Source: Acidimicrobiia bacterium (GTDB lineage: Bacteria > Actinomycetota > Acidimicrobiia > Acidimicrobiales > Iamiaceae). Taken from it: a DNA stretch of 13,545 nt. The stretch spans positions 1-13,545 of the forward strand of contig JAFBAD010000037.1 of NCBI GenBank assembly GCA_019247975.1, given 5' to 3'. Made by a program: the position numbers and the translations under genes. Position 1 is the stretch's first letter. Every line of letters starts with the position of its first letter. Below, piece after piece: positions 6,379-13,431 of this stretch. The notes under the pieces are model-generated. The model saw only the letters and a list, made by a program, of their open reading frames with translations, was not told the origin of the DNA and made no database searches.

Positions 6379-7424
6379 GACGTCGCCTCCTGCTGCACGA
6401 GGTGGTTGAAGCGGGTGTCGAACTCCTGGCTCGTGTCGAGCTTCTGGGGGATCTCACCGTTCGCCTGGAAGAGGTCCGCCAACCGCTGCTGCTGCCTCGC
6501 CAGCGGCCCCGGGAGCGTGATGAACCCGGTCGTGCCGTTCTCCTTCACGATGTCAGCGGCCCGATCGGCGGGGAGGTGGTACGTCTGCACGTACACCGCC
6601 TGTGCGACGAGGTCGGGGTGCTTCTGCAGGTAGACGAAGGAGCGGACGAGACGGCCGACGTAGTCAGCGAGCGCCGCGGTCTTCGCCTCGTCGTGCAGGG
6701 TCGGGTCGCTGGCGATGACGAAGAACGAGCGGTCGGTGATCTCGCTCGTCTTCTCGACCTTCTCGGCGGTCGGGTTCTGGCCGAGGTACACGCTCGTCAG
6801 CGGTTCGACCGAGAGGCCGGCGTCGGCCGACCCGCCTTGGAGGGCGGCGGTGATCTGCGTCTGCGGGAGGTTGACCGCCTTGACGTCGGAGAGCTTCAGC
6901 CCGACGTCGTCGAGGGCCTGGAGCAGCGCCGCCTCGCCGGCCGTGCCCTGCTGGAAGGCGACCCGCTTGCCCTTCAGATCGGCCCAGCCCTTGATGTCGT
7001 CGTGGCCCGGCGCGGTGAGGAGGCCGTAGGAGCCGTGCTCGGAGGCCCAGCCCGCCACCGCCCGGATCGGCTGGCCGCCGGCCTGGGCGAAGATGAGGGG
7101 CGTGCTGGCGACGAAGCCGGTGTCGATGGCGCCGGCCTGGAAGGCCTGCAGCATCGCCGGGCCGCCGACGAAGGCCGAGTACGCCACCTTGTACGGGAGG
7201 TCCTCGTCCTGATGGGCGAGGTGCAGGACCGTCTTCAGGTAGTCGAGCTGATCGCCGACGCGGAGCGTGGTCCCGGCCGGCACCGAGGTCGGCACGGTGA
7301 CCGGAGCCGCGGTGGTGGTCGGTCCGGCGTCGGCCGCACCCGAGCGGGTCGACGCGTCCGAGCTGCAGGCGACCACGCCGCTGAGCAGGGCCAGGAGGAT
7401 GAGGAAGGGAGCGGATCGCTTCAT
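6375..7424 (-). CDS. ABC transporter substrate-binding lipoprotein, sulfonate/nitrate/taurine family (SsuA-like)
   Basis: The precursor has 349 residues. MKRSAPFLILLALLSGVVAC is a lipoprotein signal peptide with C20 as the lipid anchor, followed by a Ser/Thr/Pro/Ala linker to about residue 50. The binding domain then opens with TLRVGDQLDYLKTVLHLA, and FVGGPAMLQAFQAGAIDTGF carries the family's typical pattern of a Gly-rich turn and an acidic hinge. It captures substrate outside the membrane and delivers it to the permease. The ATG at 7424 was chosen over in-frame starts at 7460 and 7487 because it places the basic n-region directly before the hydrophobic core; GGTGAG lies about 9 nt upstream. 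It is first in the operon. The other starts would add a hydrophilic leader that suits secretion poorly. Confidence 0.9.
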   Translation of the reverse strand: MKRSAPFLILLALLSGVVACSSDASTRSGAADAGPTTTAAPVTVPTSVPAGTTLRVGDQLDYLKTVLHLAHQDEDLPYKVAYSAFVGGPAMLQAFQAGAIDTGFVASTPLIFAQAGGQPIRAVAGWASEHGSYGLLTAPGHDDIKGWADLKGKRVAFQQGTAGEAALLQALDDVGLKLSDVKAVNLPQTQITAALQGGSADAGLSVEPLTSVYLGQNPTAEKVEKTSEITDRSFFVIASDPTLHDEAKTAALADYVGRLVRSFVYLQKHPDLVAQAVYVQTYHLPADRAADIVKENGTTGFITLPGPLARQQQRLADLFQANGEIPQKLDTSQEFDTRFNHLVQQEATS

Positions 7425-7522
7425 TTCGAGTTTCTCACCAGACTTAATAGGAATACTCATGTTTAGCTCACGCAGCGTGTCCTCCACCAGTGGCGTGGGT
7501 CACATGGCGTGAGGCCCGGGGG
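7425..7522 (-). promoter_or_regulatory. Leader/promoter region of the sulfonate operon with AT-rich block and small repeats
   Basis: This 98-bp gap lies between the LuxR-type gene and the binding-lipoprotein gene, both on the minus strand. It holds the most AT-rich patch of the window (about 7442-7466). On the minus strand this patch reads CTATTAAG and AGTATTCC, either of which could serve as a -10 element; no convincing -35 is visible. Upstream of it are a perfect 11-bp palindrome CACGCAGCGTG (7469-7479) and a direct repeat TGGCGTG (7491-7497 and 7505-7511, CACGCCA on the minus strand). These could bind a regulator of the operon. I see no clear terminator hairpin for the LuxR gene here, so partial readthrough is possible. 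Confidence 0.4.
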
Positions 7523-10072
7523 TCAGGCGTCGAGGTGGCCGAGGGCGGTGGCCAGCTCCTCGCGACTCGTGACGCCGAGCTTGTTGTAGGCGTTCTGCAG
7601 GTGGGTCTCGGCGGTGCGCGGGGAGATGTGCAGCTCCTCGGCGATCGCCTTCGCTGCGAGGCCGTCCGCCGCGAGCCGGGCGATCTCCTGCTCGCGCCGC
7701 GTCAGCCGTCCGGCCTCGACGTGTCCCCACATCGCCGGTGATCGTGCGCCCTCGCAGCGGCTCGCGTGCTCGGTCGCGAGTCGTTGCGCCGCAGCCGCCT
7801 TGCGGGCCTGCTGGGACCCGACGAAGGCCTGGGCCGCGGCGCCGGCGGCCTCGGCCGCGAGCAGGTGCGAGCCGATCGCGACGAACGACGTGGCGACGTC
7901 GAGCAGCGCAGCCCCATCGCCCGACACCGCAGCGACCGCGTGGGCCGCTCTGGTCTCGGCGAGCGGTCCCTGCATCGACGCGGCCGCGGCGACGAGCTCG
8001 TCGACCACCTGCTCGGCGCCACCCAACCGGACCACGTCGTGGCGCAGCGCGAGTGCGACGGCCGGCGCACGCACCGACGCGTCCGCTGCCGCGATCAGCA
8101 GGTCCCGGGCTCGCTCGGTGCGGCCCTCGGCCGCGGCTATCCAGGCCTGCGCCCGGACGAGCATCGAGGTCATCCACGCCTCACCGAGGGTCACGTCGAG
8201 CTGGTCGGGAAGCCAGTCGCGCGCCCCTACCGCGTCCCCCGAGAGCGCTGCGGCCACCGCGCCGGTGCACCGCTGCCATGCTGCGCCCGGATGGCGCACC
8301 AGGCCGAAGGCAGCCGCCGCCTCACGGGCCATGCGCTGCGCGCTCACCACCCGGCCCGCCGCGACGTACGCGGTCGCCAACGACGCCGCCATCCACACCG
8401 GGGCCTCGGGGTTGCCCTCCGCCAGCGCCTGCTCGTACGCCCGCTCCATCGACGAGGTGGCTTCGTCGATCGAACCACCTTCGACCAGGGAGACCACGAG
8501 CGGGACGGCGTACGTCGAAACGAACGGCATCTGGTCGCCGTCGGCCACGGTCGGCCGGGTCGCCATCGCATCGCGCGCGACGCGCGCCGCGTCGACGAAC
8601 CGACCGGTACCGGCGAGCCCGAAGCTGAGCGGCCCGGCGGTCAGGCAGAGCAGGCGGGCGTCGTCCCGCTCGAGCAGGGGCTCGGCCAGCTCGAGCGCCA
8701 CGCGCGCGTCACCCGAGTACGCCGCGAACTTCGCCCGTTGGGCGCGCACCTCGTCGCGCCAGGCGCCATCGGCCAGCGCGTCCTCCAACGACGCAGCCAA
8801 CCGCTGCGCCTCGCCGGTGCGCCGGACGCCGCGGAACAGCACCTCGGCATGGGCCATGCCGACGAGGGCCCGGTCGCGCTCGGTCTCCGGTCGCGCCGCG
8901 GACAGGATCGCGATCGACTCCTCGTAGGCGCCGAGCGTCTCCAGCACCTGGCCGAGCATGCGCGCCGCCGCCGGTGACGGCGACGCGTCGTGCGCGGCCT
9001 CGGCGAGGCGCCTCGACTCGAGCAGGTGTCCGGCGGAGCGGGCATCGACGGCCGCTGCGAGCAGCTCGGCCGGATCGGCTTCCAGGCCGGCATCGAGCCG
9101 CCACAGCGCGATGCGCCGCCGGTCGTGGGCCGGGACGGGCACGGGCAGGTGAGGCTCGGCCCGCGCCAGCAGGGCCCGGACCACCGACCGCGCCTGCAGC
9201 CGGCTGGTGCGGGCCCGCACGGCCTCGGCGTACACGGGATGCGCGGGCCGCACGACGAGCCGGCCGCCCAGCTCCACCGCCACGACCGACTCGTGCTCGT
9301 CGAGGCGGGCCACCGCCCGCTCGTCCTCCTCGGTCAGCCAGTCCAGCGGCAACGGGTCGCCGAAAACGACCAGCTGGAGGAGCGCGAGGGCGCCCGCGTC
9401 GAGCCCGGCCAGGCGCAGCGCGACGATCTCGACGAGGCGGTCCGACGCCTCGAGGGGCCGGTCGAGCCGCCACAGCCCGTCCTGGTCGACCAGGGCCCCC
9501 GAGTCGATGCAGCCGTGGACGAGCTCGCGCAGGTAGAGGGGGTTGCCCCCGCTGGTCGACACGAGTCGGTGGCGGGTGACCCCGTCGACGTCGCCGTCGA
9601 GCGCGTGGTCGACGAGCGCGCCCATCGCGTCGTCCGGGAGCGGACCGAGATCGATGCGGGTGGCGGCCTCGTCCTTCCACAGCGACCAGAGCGCTCGGGG
9701 CGCCCGTTCACCCCGACGGAGCGACGCGGCGACGGCGACGCCGTCGTGGTGCACGGCGTGGGCGAGCGCGGCGGCCGACGCCGGATCGACGTGGTGGGCG
9801 TCGTCGACGACGATCAGCGCTCGAGGATCGGCCCGACCCTCGAGCGGCGCGACCAGGGCGCCGGGGGCGAGGTGCGAGTCGGGTACGGCGTGGAGCCGGA
9901 TGGTCGCGGTGCCGGCCGCCTCGGCGAGGCGCACCACCTCGTCGAGCAGGCGGCTCTTGCCCACCCCGGGCTCGCCGACGACGAGCAGGCTGCCGCCGCC
10001 CGACCGTCGACGCACGAGCCGGGCGATCGTGTCCAGCTCGGCCTCCCGCCCCACCAGCGGCCACCCCCGCAT
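7523..10072 (-). CDS. LuxR-family transcriptional regulator of the large ATP-binding (LAL) type
   Basis: The 849-residue protein has an N-terminal AAA/NTPase module: LVGREAELD (6-14), Walker A GEPGVGKS (33-40) and Walker B LIVVDDAH (86-93). A long helical, TPR-like middle (about 300-770, Ala/Leu/Glu-rich) follows. A C-terminal LuxR/GerE helix-turn-helix occupies 790-849 (LTRREQEIARLA, then AIAEELHISPRTAETHL). LAL regulators of the MalT type usually activate transcription after binding an inducer and ATP. The ATG at 10072 is preferred because GRE and Walker A then fall at normal positions. The frame stays open far upstream, but that part is only the antisense of the FG-GAP gene. The gene is divergent from the FG-GAP gene (81-bp gap) and lies 98 bp upstream of the co-oriented sulfonate operon, so either could be its target. 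Neither link is shown by sequence alone. Confidence 0.93.
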   Translation of the reverse strand: MRGWPLVGREAELDTIARLVRRRSGGGSLLVVGEPGVGKSRLLDEVVRLAEAAGTATIRLHAVPDSHLAPGALVAPLEGRADPRALIVVDDAHHVDPASAAALAHAVHHDGVAVAASLRRGERAPRALWSLWKDEAATRIDLGPLPDDAMGALVDHALDGDVDGVTRHRLVSTSGGNPLYLRELVHGCIDSGALVDQDGLWRLDRPLEASDRLVEIVALRLAGLDAGALALLQLVVFGDPLPLDWLTEEDERAVARLDEHESVVAVELGGRLVVRPAHPVYAEAVRARTSRLQARSVVRALLARAEPHLPVPVPAHDRRRIALWRLDAGLEADPAELLAAAVDARSAGHLLESRRLAEAAHDASPSPAAARMLGQVLETLGAYEESIAILSAARPETERDRALVGMAHAEVLFRGVRRTGEAQRLAASLEDALADGAWRDEVRAQRAKFAAYSGDARVALELAEPLLERDDARLLCLTAGPLSFGLAGTGRFVDAARVARDAMATRPTVADGDQMPFVSTYAVPLVVSLVEGGSIDEATSSMERAYEQALAEGNPEAPVWMAASLATAYVAAGRVVSAQRMAREAAAAFGLVRHPGAAWQRCTGAVAAALSGDAVGARDWLPDQLDVTLGEAWMTSMLVRAQAWIAAAEGRTERARDLLIAAADASVRAPAVALALRHDVVRLGGAEQVVDELVAAAASMQGPLAETRAAHAVAAVSGDGAALLDVATSFVAIGSHLLAAEAAGAAAQAFVGSQQARKAAAAQRLATEHASRCEGARSPAMWGHVEAGRLTRREQEIARLAADGLAAKAIAEELHISPRTAETHLQNAYNKLGVTSREELATALGHLDA

Positions 10073-10153
10073 CGGAACAGGGTCCCACGCCGGAACGCGA
10101 ACTACGTAGCCGGTACGTAGGGGTCGTGAGCAGGGCTTCCGTACGTTCCGGCC
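10073..10153. promoter_or_regulatory. Divergent promoter region with TACGTA inverted repeat
   Basis: The 81-bp gap separates the LuxR-type gene (minus) from the FG-GAP gene (plus). It contains CTACGTAGCCGGTACGTAG (10102-10120), a perfect 7-bp inverted repeat around a 5-bp centre in which each arm contains the palindrome TACGTA. A third related GTACGT lies at 10141-10146. Outer blocks GGAACG (10092-10097) and CGTTCC (10144-10149) are also inverted. The position suits an operator shared by both genes, perhaps for the LuxR protein itself. No strong ribosome site is visible before either start. Confidence 0.5.
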
Positions 10154-11710
10154 ATGAGCACAACCCCGCAGCACCGTCATCCCGCCCGCCGCGTCGTCGG
10201 CGGGCTCCTCGGCCTCGCCCTCGCCGGCGGAGCCCTCGTCGGCGTGGGCCACCCGGCCGGCGCCGTTCCGCACCACCCCGTGGGCGCCGACTTCAACGGC
10301 GACGGCTACGCCGACCTCGTCGTCGGAGCGCCGGGCGAGACCACGTCCGGGTTCGAGAACGCCGGTCGGATCCACGTCGTGTACGGCAAGGCGTCCGGCC
10401 TGGACGTGCCCGGCTCGGCCTGGTTCTCGCAGGCCACGGGCCAGGTGCAGGGCGAGCCGGAGTACCGGGACTTCTTCGGTCAGGTGGTCGAGCCCGGCGA
10501 CTTCGACGGCGACGGCTACGACGACCTCGCGATCGGCGTCCCGCAGGAGGACATCGGCAACATCTTCGACGCCGGTGCCGTCCAGGTGCTGTACGGCAGC
10601 GCCAAGGGCCTGACCGTCGATGGCAACCAGCTGTTCAGCCTGGCCACCCCTGGCATCACCGCGAACCCCTCGCCAGGCGACGGCTTCGGCAGCGCCCTCG
10701 CCGCGGCGGACCTCGACGGTGACGGCCACGACGACCTCGTGGTCGGCGCTCCGCACGACGCCGGCTTCCTGGTGACCATCCCAGGAACGAGCTCGGGTCT
10801 CGACGCGGCCGGCGCCCACAACTTCACCTACTCGGGTGGCACCGACCACCGCGCCCTCGGCACCTCGCTCGCCGCGGCGGACTTCGACCAGGACGGTCAT
10901 GACGACGTCCTCATCGGCGCGCCGGGTGAGGACGTCGGCGGCAAGACCGCCGCCGGGCGCGTGTACCTCCTTCGGGGCGACGCGTTCTTCGGCTCGTTCG
11001 GATCCTCCTGGACCACCTACGACCAGCAGGTCATCTCGAACAAGCCTGAAGCATTCGCGCAGTTCGGCAAGGTGGTCGCCGCCGGCCGGCTCGGGGGCGA
11101 CGGGCGGCCCGACATCGCCATCGGCGTCCCGACGGACGCGGGCAACGACGAGGGCGCGGTCGTGGTCGTCCCGGGTACCGCCGGGACCTTCCCCAAGGTG
11201 GCCGGCGCGTACACGCTGCGGCTCGACTCGATGGGCATCGCCGGCGTGACCGGGCAGAGCTCGGGGTACTTCGGCTCGTCGCTCGCGATCGGTGACGTCA
11301 ACGGTGACGGCAAGGGCGACCTCGCGATCGGTGCGCCGGGTCAGGACGACGGGATCGCGGTCCGCGACGGAGTCGTCACCTACGTCCCCGGCAACGCGAC
11401 CGGTCTGGCCAAGACGAAGGCCAAGGTGCTCCGCCAGAGCAGCCCCGGCGTGCCGGGCGATCCGTCCAACGGCGAGCAGTGGGGCAGCGCCCTCACGGTC
11501 AGCGATCCGAACGGCGACGGCAAGCCCTCGCTCGTCGTCGGTGCGGCCTTCGACGACATCGACGGCGTGGACGCGGCCGGCTCGGTGACGGTGGTCCCGC
11601 CCAGCTCCCCGTGGCCGGCCTCGGCCAACTACCGGTTCCTCCACGAGAACGTCCCGAACTTCCCCGACGACGCGGAAGCCGGCGACTGGTTCGGAGAAGC
11701 GGTCGCCTGA
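10154..11710 (+). CDS. Secreted FG-GAP (integrin alpha-like) seven-repeat beta-propeller protein
   Basis: The precursor has 518 residues. The N-terminus is a Sec-type signal peptide: RR at 12-13, hydrophobic core about 14-31, with likely cleavage near HPAGA. Calcium-loop/FG-GAP units follow at 46-54 (DFNGDGYAD), 116-124 (DFDGDGYDD), 186-194 (DLDGDGHDD), 243-251 (DFDQDGHDD), 312-320 (degenerate, RLGGDGRPD), 381-389 (DVNGDGKGD) and 451-459 (degenerate, DPNGDGKPS). Most are followed by GAP-like turns, and spacing is about 70 residues. The protein ends in DWFGEAVA, the FG strand normally just before a calcium loop, while the first loop lacks one; together they complete seven units. Such proteins are extracellular and bind proteins or glycans; I see no catalytic domain or C-terminal anchor. 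The gene is divergent from the LuxR regulator and followed by a strong hairpin. Confidence 0.92.
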   Translation: MSTTPQHRHPARRVVGGLLGLALAGGALVGVGHPAGAVPHHPVGADFNGDGYADLVVGAPGETTSGFENAGRIHVVYGKASGLDVPGSAWFSQATGQVQGEPEYRDFFGQVVEPGDFDGDGYDDLAIGVPQEDIGNIFDAGAVQVLYGSAKGLTVDGNQLFSLATPGITANPSPGDGFGSALAAADLDGDGHDDLVVGAPHDAGFLVTIPGTSSGLDAAGAHNFTYSGGTDHRALGTSLAAADFDQDGHDDVLIGAPGEDVGGKTAAGRVYLLRGDAFFGSFGSSWTTYDQQVISNKPEAFAQFGKVVAAGRLGGDGRPDIAIGVPTDAGNDEGAVVVVPGTAGTFPKVAGAYTLRLDSMGIAGVTGQSSGYFGSSLAIGDVNGDGKGDLAIGAPGQDDGIAVRDGVVTYVPGNATGLAKTKAKVLRQSSPGVPGDPSNGEQWGSALTVSDPNGDGKPSLVVGAAFDDIDGVDAAGSVTVVPPSSPWPASANYRFLHENVPNFPDDAEAGDWFGEAVA

Positions 11711-11742
11711 GCAGGGGTCGGCAGCGCCCTGCTCGGGGTGGT

Positions 11743-11774
11743 GCTCGCCGGCGGCGGCCTCGTCGCCGGCGAGC
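11743..11774 (+). terminator. Strong GC hairpin after the FG-GAP gene
   Basis: An 11-bp perfect inverted repeat, GCTCGCCGGCG (11743-11753) and CGCCGGCGAGC (11764-11774), surrounds a 10-nt loop and begins 32 nt after the FG-GAP stop. It lacks a T-tract, as many high-GC terminators do. It sits in the 86-bp gap before the alpha/beta hydrolase gene and would separate the two transcripts, or reduce readthrough. The stem is seen directly; its role as a terminator is inferred. Confidence 0.55.
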
Positions 11775-11796
11775 CCGCCGGCCCTACGGTGCACGA

Positions 11797-12552
11797 ATGA
11801 TCGCCTGGGACGAGGCGGGGTCCGGCCCGCCGCTCATCCTCGTGCACGGCATCACCGAGGACCGCCGTGCGTGGGACACGGTGGTGCCCCACCTGTCGCC
11901 GGACTTCCGCTGCGTGCGCCTCGATCTCCGCAACCACGGCGAGTCGCCCGACGCGGACGACGGCACCGCGATGGCGATGGCCGGGGACGTCGGTGAGGTC
12001 GTTGCGGCCGCCGGCATCGACGAGCCGCCGCTGGTCATCGGCCACAGCCTCGGCGGCACCGTCGTGACGCTCTACGCCGCGCAGGCGCCGGTGCGAGGGG
12101 TCGTCAACGTCGACCAGTCGCTGCAGCTGGCCGAGTTCGCCGCCGCGGTGCAGCCGCTCGCTCCCCTGCTGCGCGGGGCCGGGTTCACGGAGGCGCTCCC
12201 CGCCGCGTTCGGCTCCCTCGACGACATCGGCCTGCCGCCCGATGTCGTCCGCTACCTGGAGGACCAGCACGCCCGGGCCCGGCAGGACGTCGTCCTCGCG
12301 GTGTGGGACCTCGTGCTCGAGTCCACCCCCGAGGAGCTGGACGCGCTGGTCGACTCGTTCGCCCGCGAGGTGCGAGCCCCGTACCTCGCGATCCACGGCG
12401 CCGATCCCGGCCCGGGGTACGCGGGCTGGCTGGCCGAGCGCATCCCCGGTGCGCAGGTGGAGGCCTGGAGCATCGGCGGCCACTACCCGCACCTCGCCGA
12501 CCCGGCCCGCTTCGCCCGCCGGGTGCGCGACTTCGCGTCAGAGGTTGCGTGA
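11797..12552 (+). CDS. Alpha/beta-hydrolase fold protein
   Basis: The 251-residue protein has the full serine-hydrolase layout. HGITEDRRAW (17-26) gives the oxyanion-hole HG. GHSLGG (82-87) is the nucleophile elbow with S84. The probable acid is D203 in GADPGPGY, and GGHYPHLADP (227-236) gives the catalytic histidine, probably H229. A helical lid occupies about 110-190. There is no signal peptide, so the enzyme is cytoplasmic. Members hydrolyse esters, lactones or C-C bonds of diketones; the substrate cannot be read from sequence. The ATG at 11797 starts the family-typical strand (MIAWDEAGSGPPLILVHG), but no good ribosome site precedes it. Its 3' end overlaps the convergent SDR gene by 15 bp. 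A long upstream open frame in this phase is a shadow of the FG-GAP gene. Confidence 0.9.
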   Translation: MIAWDEAGSGPPLILVHGITEDRRAWDTVVPHLSPDFRCVRLDLRNHGESPDADDGTAMAMAGDVGEVVAAAGIDEPPLVIGHSLGGTVVTLYAAQAPVRGVVNVDQSLQLAEFAAAVQPLAPLLRGAGFTEALPAAFGSLDDIGLPPDVVRYLEDQHARARQDVVLAVWDLVLESTPEELDALVDSFAREVRAPYLAIHGADPGPGYAGWLAERIPGAQVEAWSIGGHYPHLADPARFARRVRDFASEVA

Positions 12553-13431
12553 CCGGTTGACGAACCGGTGCTCGGCCGGCGACCAGTACCAGCCGCCGCC
12601 CGCCCTGGTGCCCCCGTCGACCGGGATGTTGTGGCCGGTCACGAACGCGGACATGTCCGACGCGAGGAACAGCGCGACGCGCGCCTGGTCCTCGGGCCAC
12701 CCGAGCCGGCCGACGGGGGCCCACGAGGTCCACAGCTCGTCGACGTCTTCGTAGCCCGAGAGGTAGTCGACCTGCGGCGACTGCGTGAGGTCCGGCCCGA
12801 TCCCGTTGGCCCGGATGCCGTGGCGGCCGTAGCGAGCTGCGATGTTCGTCGTGAAGTGCGCGACGGCCGCCTTCATCGCGCCGTAGACGGGCTCGGACGG
12901 GTACCCCCGCATGCCCTCCACCGAGTGCAGGTTCACGATCACCCCGTGGTGCTGGCGCACCATCGTCGGGAGGACCGCCCGGGTCATCGCGAAGACGTGC
13001 CGCAGGTTGACCTCGTACATCGCCTCCCACGAGTCGGGGTCCGACTTCTCGAAGACGACGAACGGCCGGTGGTCACCGACGTTGTTGACGAGCACGTCGA
13101 CCCCGCCGCGTCGCTCGACGGCGTCCGCGATGAAGGCGTCGACCGCCGCGCCGTCGCGCACGTCGATCACCGACGCGTGCGCGTCGCCGCCGGCCGCGAC
13201 GATGTCGCGCACGACCGTGTCAGCCCGTTCGGCATCGACCTCGGCCACCTCGATCAGCGCGCCGTGCTGCGCGAAGAGCCGGCTGATCGCGCCACCGATG
13301 CCGTCGCCGCCACCGCTGACGACCGCGACGCGTCCGGCGAGGAGCCGGTTCCAGTCGTCGATGGGCGGGACGTCGCTCGGCTGCTGCACGCGGCGAGCAT
13401 GCCAGCCGGGCTCAGCGCCCGTCGGGGTCAA
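12538..13431 (-). CDS. Short-chain dehydrogenase/reductase (SDR) family oxidoreductase
   Basis: This classical SDR has 297 residues from the TTG at 13431. The cofactor motif is SGGGDGIGG (39-47), with acidic residues after strand 2 (EVAEVD, 61-66) that favour NAD(H) over NADP(H). DV (90-91), NNVG (116-119, variant of NNAG), S170 and Y183-x3-K187 complete the catalytic set, with GPDLTQSP (212-219) after strand 6. The C-terminus VDGGTRAGGGWYWSPAEHR is longer than usual and aromatic. It oxidises or reduces an alcohol/ketone; the substrate is unknown. Two starts are plausible. TTG 13431 overlaps the upstream stop as TTGA and has GGTGGA 9 nt upstream; GTG 13389 would shorten the protein by 14 residues and lacks a clear ribosome site. 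I prefer TTG, with modest confidence. Confidence 0.9.
   Translation of the reverse strand: MTPTGAEPGWHARRVQQPSDVPPIDDWNRLLAGRVAVVSGGGDGIGGAISRLFAQHGALIEVAEVDAERADTVVRDIVAAGGDAHASVIDVRDGAAVDAFIADAVERRGGVDVLVNNVGDHRPFVVFEKSDPDSWEAMYEVNLRHVFAMTRAVLPTMVRQHHGVIVNLHSVEGMRGYPSEPVYGAMKAAVAHFTTNIAARYGRHGIRANGIGPDLTQSPQVDYLSGYEDVDELWTSWAPVGRLGWPEDQARVALFLASDMSAFVTGHNIPVDGGTRAGGGWYWSPAEHRFVNRSRNL

Noticed and set aside
5540..6457. Open frame fused upstream of the ABC ATPase (550 codons in all)
   Set aside because: It is a shadow of the permease gene in another phase. The ATPase has a clear ATG with an ATGA overlap at 5536-5539, and the upstream text is Arg/Pro/Ala-rich with no family motif.
7425..7487. 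Longer binding-lipoprotein starts at 7460 and 7487
   Set aside because: They would put 12-21 polar residues before an otherwise normal lipoprotein signal peptide; the ATG at 7424 has a basic n-region and an upstream GGTGAG.
7766..8977. 403-codon plus-strand frame opposite the LAL regulator
   Set aside because: Antisense artefact of high GC at third codon positions; low-complexity Arg/Gly text and no domain.
10073..11794. Minus-strand open frame extending the LuxR-type protein by more than 570 codons upstream
   Set aside because: It lies wholly antisense to the FG-GAP gene, whose calcium-loop repeats are unmistakable. The antisense text is repetitive (EV/RR/AD-rich) because it mirrors those repeats. 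The LAL protein's family start is at 10072.
11479..11796. Long upstream extension of the alpha/beta hydrolase frame
   Set aside because: It overlaps the FG-GAP gene out of frame and is Arg-rich; the hydrolase fold begins at the ATG at 11797.
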